Source: JAJPIG01 sp035504735 (GTDB taxonomy: Bacteria > Desulfobacterota > Binatia > Binatales > Binataceae). Taken from it: 15,323 bases of DNA. The translations under genes and the position numbers were made by a program. Positions 13,666 to 15,323 of the stretch are shown here, piece after piece (within the stretch, counting starts at the first letter, position 1; every line of letters starts with the position of its first letter). A model generated the notes under the pieces. The model saw only the letters and a list, made by a program, of their open reading frames with translations. It searched no databases and was not told the DNA's origin. The stretch is from assembly GCA_035504735.1 (NCBI GenBank), contig DATJRJ010000274.1, positions 1 to 15,323 on the forward strand, written 5' to 3'.

Positions 13666-14767
13666 GGCGGTTGCTTACCGGCGCCCCGACCCGTGGCTAT
13701 GGCTGCCGGCGGCGGCGCTGTCGCTGCTCGGCCTCTTGATGGTGCTCAACACCACCTATTTCCTGAGCCTCGAAAAAACCGGCAACGGATTTCATTTCTT
13801 CAAGCTGCAACTGCTGCACGTGGTGGTCGGGCTGCTGGTGTTGGGCTTTATCTCGCAGCTCTCGCTGGCCGGCTTGCGACGTCTCGCGATGCCGCTCCTG
13901 ATCGCATCACTGGTGATGCTGATGGCGGTCTGGATGCCCGGGCTGGGCGTGGTGCGCGGTGGCGCGCGGCGCTGGTTGCATCTCGGGCCGGCGCTAATCG
14001 AGCCCTCCGAGTTCGTCAAGATTGCGATCGTCTTCTTTTTGGCCGAGTTCCTGAGCCGGCGCGGCGAAAAAATCCGGCTCTTCAGTGGCGGCCCGCTGCC
14101 GGTGTTCCTGATCACAGGTCCGATCGCGCTGGTGATGCTGAAGCAGCCCGACTTCGGCGCGACCGTGATGATCGTACTGATCATGTTCGCGATGCTCTAT
14201 GCGGCGGGTGCGCGCCCCTCTCATCTTGGCTGCGCCGGCGCTGGGGCAGTTGTGATCCTCGCCATACAGGCGGTATCGAAATCCTACCGGATGCGCCGGT
14301 TGAGCTCATTTATCGATCCGTGGCAGACCGCGCGCGGCGCGGGCTTCCAGTTGATCCAGTCCTACATCGCACTCGGCGCAGGCGGCGAATGGGGCGTGGG
14401 GCTCGGCGCCGGCCGCCAGAAGATGTTCTATCTGCCGCAGGCGCATAATGATTTCATCTTCGCAGTGATCGGCGAGGAACTCGGAATCGCCGGTGCGATC
14501 GTGGTGATCCTGCTGTTCGGCGTGATCCTCTTCCGCGGTATGCGCATCGCACACGATGAGCCGGACCCGTTCGCGAGCCTCCTGGCAGTCGGCCTGACGG
14601 CGCTGCTCACGCTGCAGGCGTTGATTAACATCGCGGTCGTAATCGGGCTGATTCCGACCAAGGGGCTGCCGCTGCCGTTCTTGAGCTACGGCGGCACGGC
14701 GATGATCATGGCGATGGCGACGCTCGGCGCGCTGCTCGCGCTCGGCCGGCGTCCGGCGGTGCGATGA
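13619..14767 (+). CDS. ftsW: Septal peptidoglycan polymerase FtsW (SEDS family)
   Basis: FtsW is the lipid II-polymerising glycosyltransferase of the divisome and works with FtsI. The 382-residue product has about ten membrane segments and the SEDS signatures: GGARRWLHLGP, EPSEFVKI, KQPDFGATV, YLPQAHNDFIFAVIGEELG and PLPFLSYGGTAM. D278 in AHNDFIF matches the aspartate required for polymerase activity in SEDS proteins. The ATG at 13619 lies within the last 47 bases of murD; no later in-frame start precedes the first membrane segment, so the overlap seems real. AAGGA lies only two bases before this ATG. The stop overlaps the murG start as ATGA. Confidence 0.94.
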   Translation: MRSAATYLKSWFGRFEAVAYRRPDPWLWLPAAALSLLGLLMVLNTTYFLSLEKTGNGFHFFKLQLLHVVVGLLVLGFISQLSLAGLRRLAMPLLIASLVMLMAVWMPGLGVVRGGARRWLHLGPALIEPSEFVKIAIVFFLAEFLSRRGEKIRLFSGGPLPVFLITGPIALVMLKQPDFGATVMIVLIMFAMLYAAGARPSHLGCAGAGAVVILAIQAVSKSYRMRRLSSFIDPWQTARGAGFQLIQSYIALGAGGEWGVGLGAGRQKMFYLPQAHNDFIFAVIGEELGIAGAIVVILLFGVILFRGMRIAHDEPDPFASLLAVGLTALLTLQALINIAVVIGLIPTKGLPLPFLSYGGTAMIMAMATLGALLALGRRPAVR

Positions 14768-15323
14768 AAGTGATTATCGCAGGCGGCGGCACGGGCGGCC
14801 ATTTGTTTCCGGCCGTCGCGCTCGGCGAAGAACTCAAACGCCAGCGCCCCGCGACCGAGTTACTATTTGTCGGCACCAGTGCCGGATTCGAGGCGCGATG
14901 GCTGCCGCATAGCGGCCTGCGCTATGAACTGTTCCAGGTCCATGGAGTGCGCGGTCACAGCCTGCGCGAGCGCATGATCGCGAGCGCGCAATTCGTTGGC
15001 GCAGCGCGCTCGGCGCTCGGCGTGCTTAGACGCTTCGGCGCCGACCTCGTGGTGAGTGCCGGCGGCTACGCCTCCGTGCCGATGGCGGTGGCGGCGATCA
15101 TCACACGCACGCCGCTGGTGCTGATGGAGCAGAACTCACGGCCAGGACTCGCCAATCGGACTTTCTGGCGCTTCGCAAGAAAAATCTGCGTCGGGTTCGA
15201 CGATACCGCGGCATTCTTCAGCGCCGACAAAGTGGCTGTCACCGGAAACCCCGTGCGCGCTGACTTCAGTCGCCATCGCGAACGTGAGGAAACCTCGGAT
15301 CGTTCCCAAATTCTTGTTTTAGG
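14764..15323 (+). CDS. murG: N-acetylglucosaminyl transferase MurG, 5' part only
   Basis: MurG transfers GlcNAc from UDP-GlcNAc to lipid I, making lipid II on the cytoplasmic face of the membrane. The ATG at 14764 overlaps the ftsW stop, and the frame stays open to the window edge (186 codons and two bases, about half of the protein). The N-terminal glycine loop GGGTGGH is at residues 7-13. FPAVALGEEL, FVGTSAGFEARWLP, VSAGGYASVPMAVAA, MEQNSRPGLANR and VAVTGNPVRADF follow in family order. murC would be expected next in this kind of cluster. Confidence 0.96.
   Translation, partial: MKVIIAGGGTGGHLFPAVALGEELKRQRPATELLFVGTSAGFEARWLPHSGLRYELFQVHGVRGHSLRERMIASAQFVGAARSALGVLRRFGADLVVSAGGYASVPMAVAAIITRTPLVLMEQNSRPGLANRTFWRFARKICVGFDDTAAFFSADKVAVTGNPVRADFSRHREREETSDRSQILVL

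Noticed and set aside
1..15323. CRISPR array, tRNA, rRNA, insertion sequence or defence system
   Set aside because: I saw no regularly spaced direct repeats, tRNA-like cloverleaf, rRNA core sequence, transposase or nuclease gene in the window.

Overview
This window appears to come from the chromosome of a GC-rich, Gram-negative-type bacterium. MurE carries the DNPR motif of meso-diaminopimelate-adding enzymes. FtsL, FtsI and FtsW have the proteobacterial gene order, and the CoA-linked catabolic genes to the left suit an environmental proteobacterium or a Desulfobacterota/Binatota-like lineage. The lineage is inference from gene style only; there is no rRNA or other marker here.

Left part (1-2700). 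The window opens in the 3' end of a surface or secreted parallel beta-helix protein. A short convergent intergenic stretch follows. It holds a 70-bp degraded copy of part of the flavin monooxygenase gene found 2.3 kb further on, and a strong hairpin suited to bidirectional termination. The minus strand then carries a 592-residue secreted protein of unknown function with beta-propeller-like motifs.

Middle (2700-5440). Two plus-strand catabolic genes follow. The first is an HsaA-type, acyl-CoA-dehydrogenase-fold flavin-dependent monooxygenase. The second is a CaiB/BaiF (class III) CoA-transferase. Each has a similar TTTCGA...TAGGAT promoter-like signal, and a hairpin lies between them. A small minus-strand single-pass membrane protein of unknown function separates them from the next block.

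Right part (5600-15323). This is the start of a division and cell wall (dcw) cluster: mraZ, rsmH (mraW), ftsL, ftsI, murE, mraY, murD, ftsW and the 5' part of murG, all on the plus strand. A promoter with three GTGG(G/A) boxes at a 10-bp period precedes mraZ, which is the classic MraZ autoregulatory operator. The genes are tightly coupled: ATGA or GTGA overlaps at rsmH/ftsL, ftsL/ftsI, ftsI/murE and ftsW/murG, a 1-nt overlap at mraY/murD and a 47-nt overlap at murD/ftsW. Together they cover the mDAP addition step, lipid I and lipid II synthesis, glycan polymerisation and septal cross-linking.

The notable anomaly is the single break in this packing. murF is missing from its usual place between murE and mraY. 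In its place is a 337-bp gap with an 18-codon ORF, a long imperfect hairpin (arms of about 30 nt) and a smaller hairpin. I read this as gene loss or relocation, with a dispersed palindromic repeat or structured RNA element left in the gap. I see no CRISPR array, tRNA, rRNA, transposase or defence system in the window.
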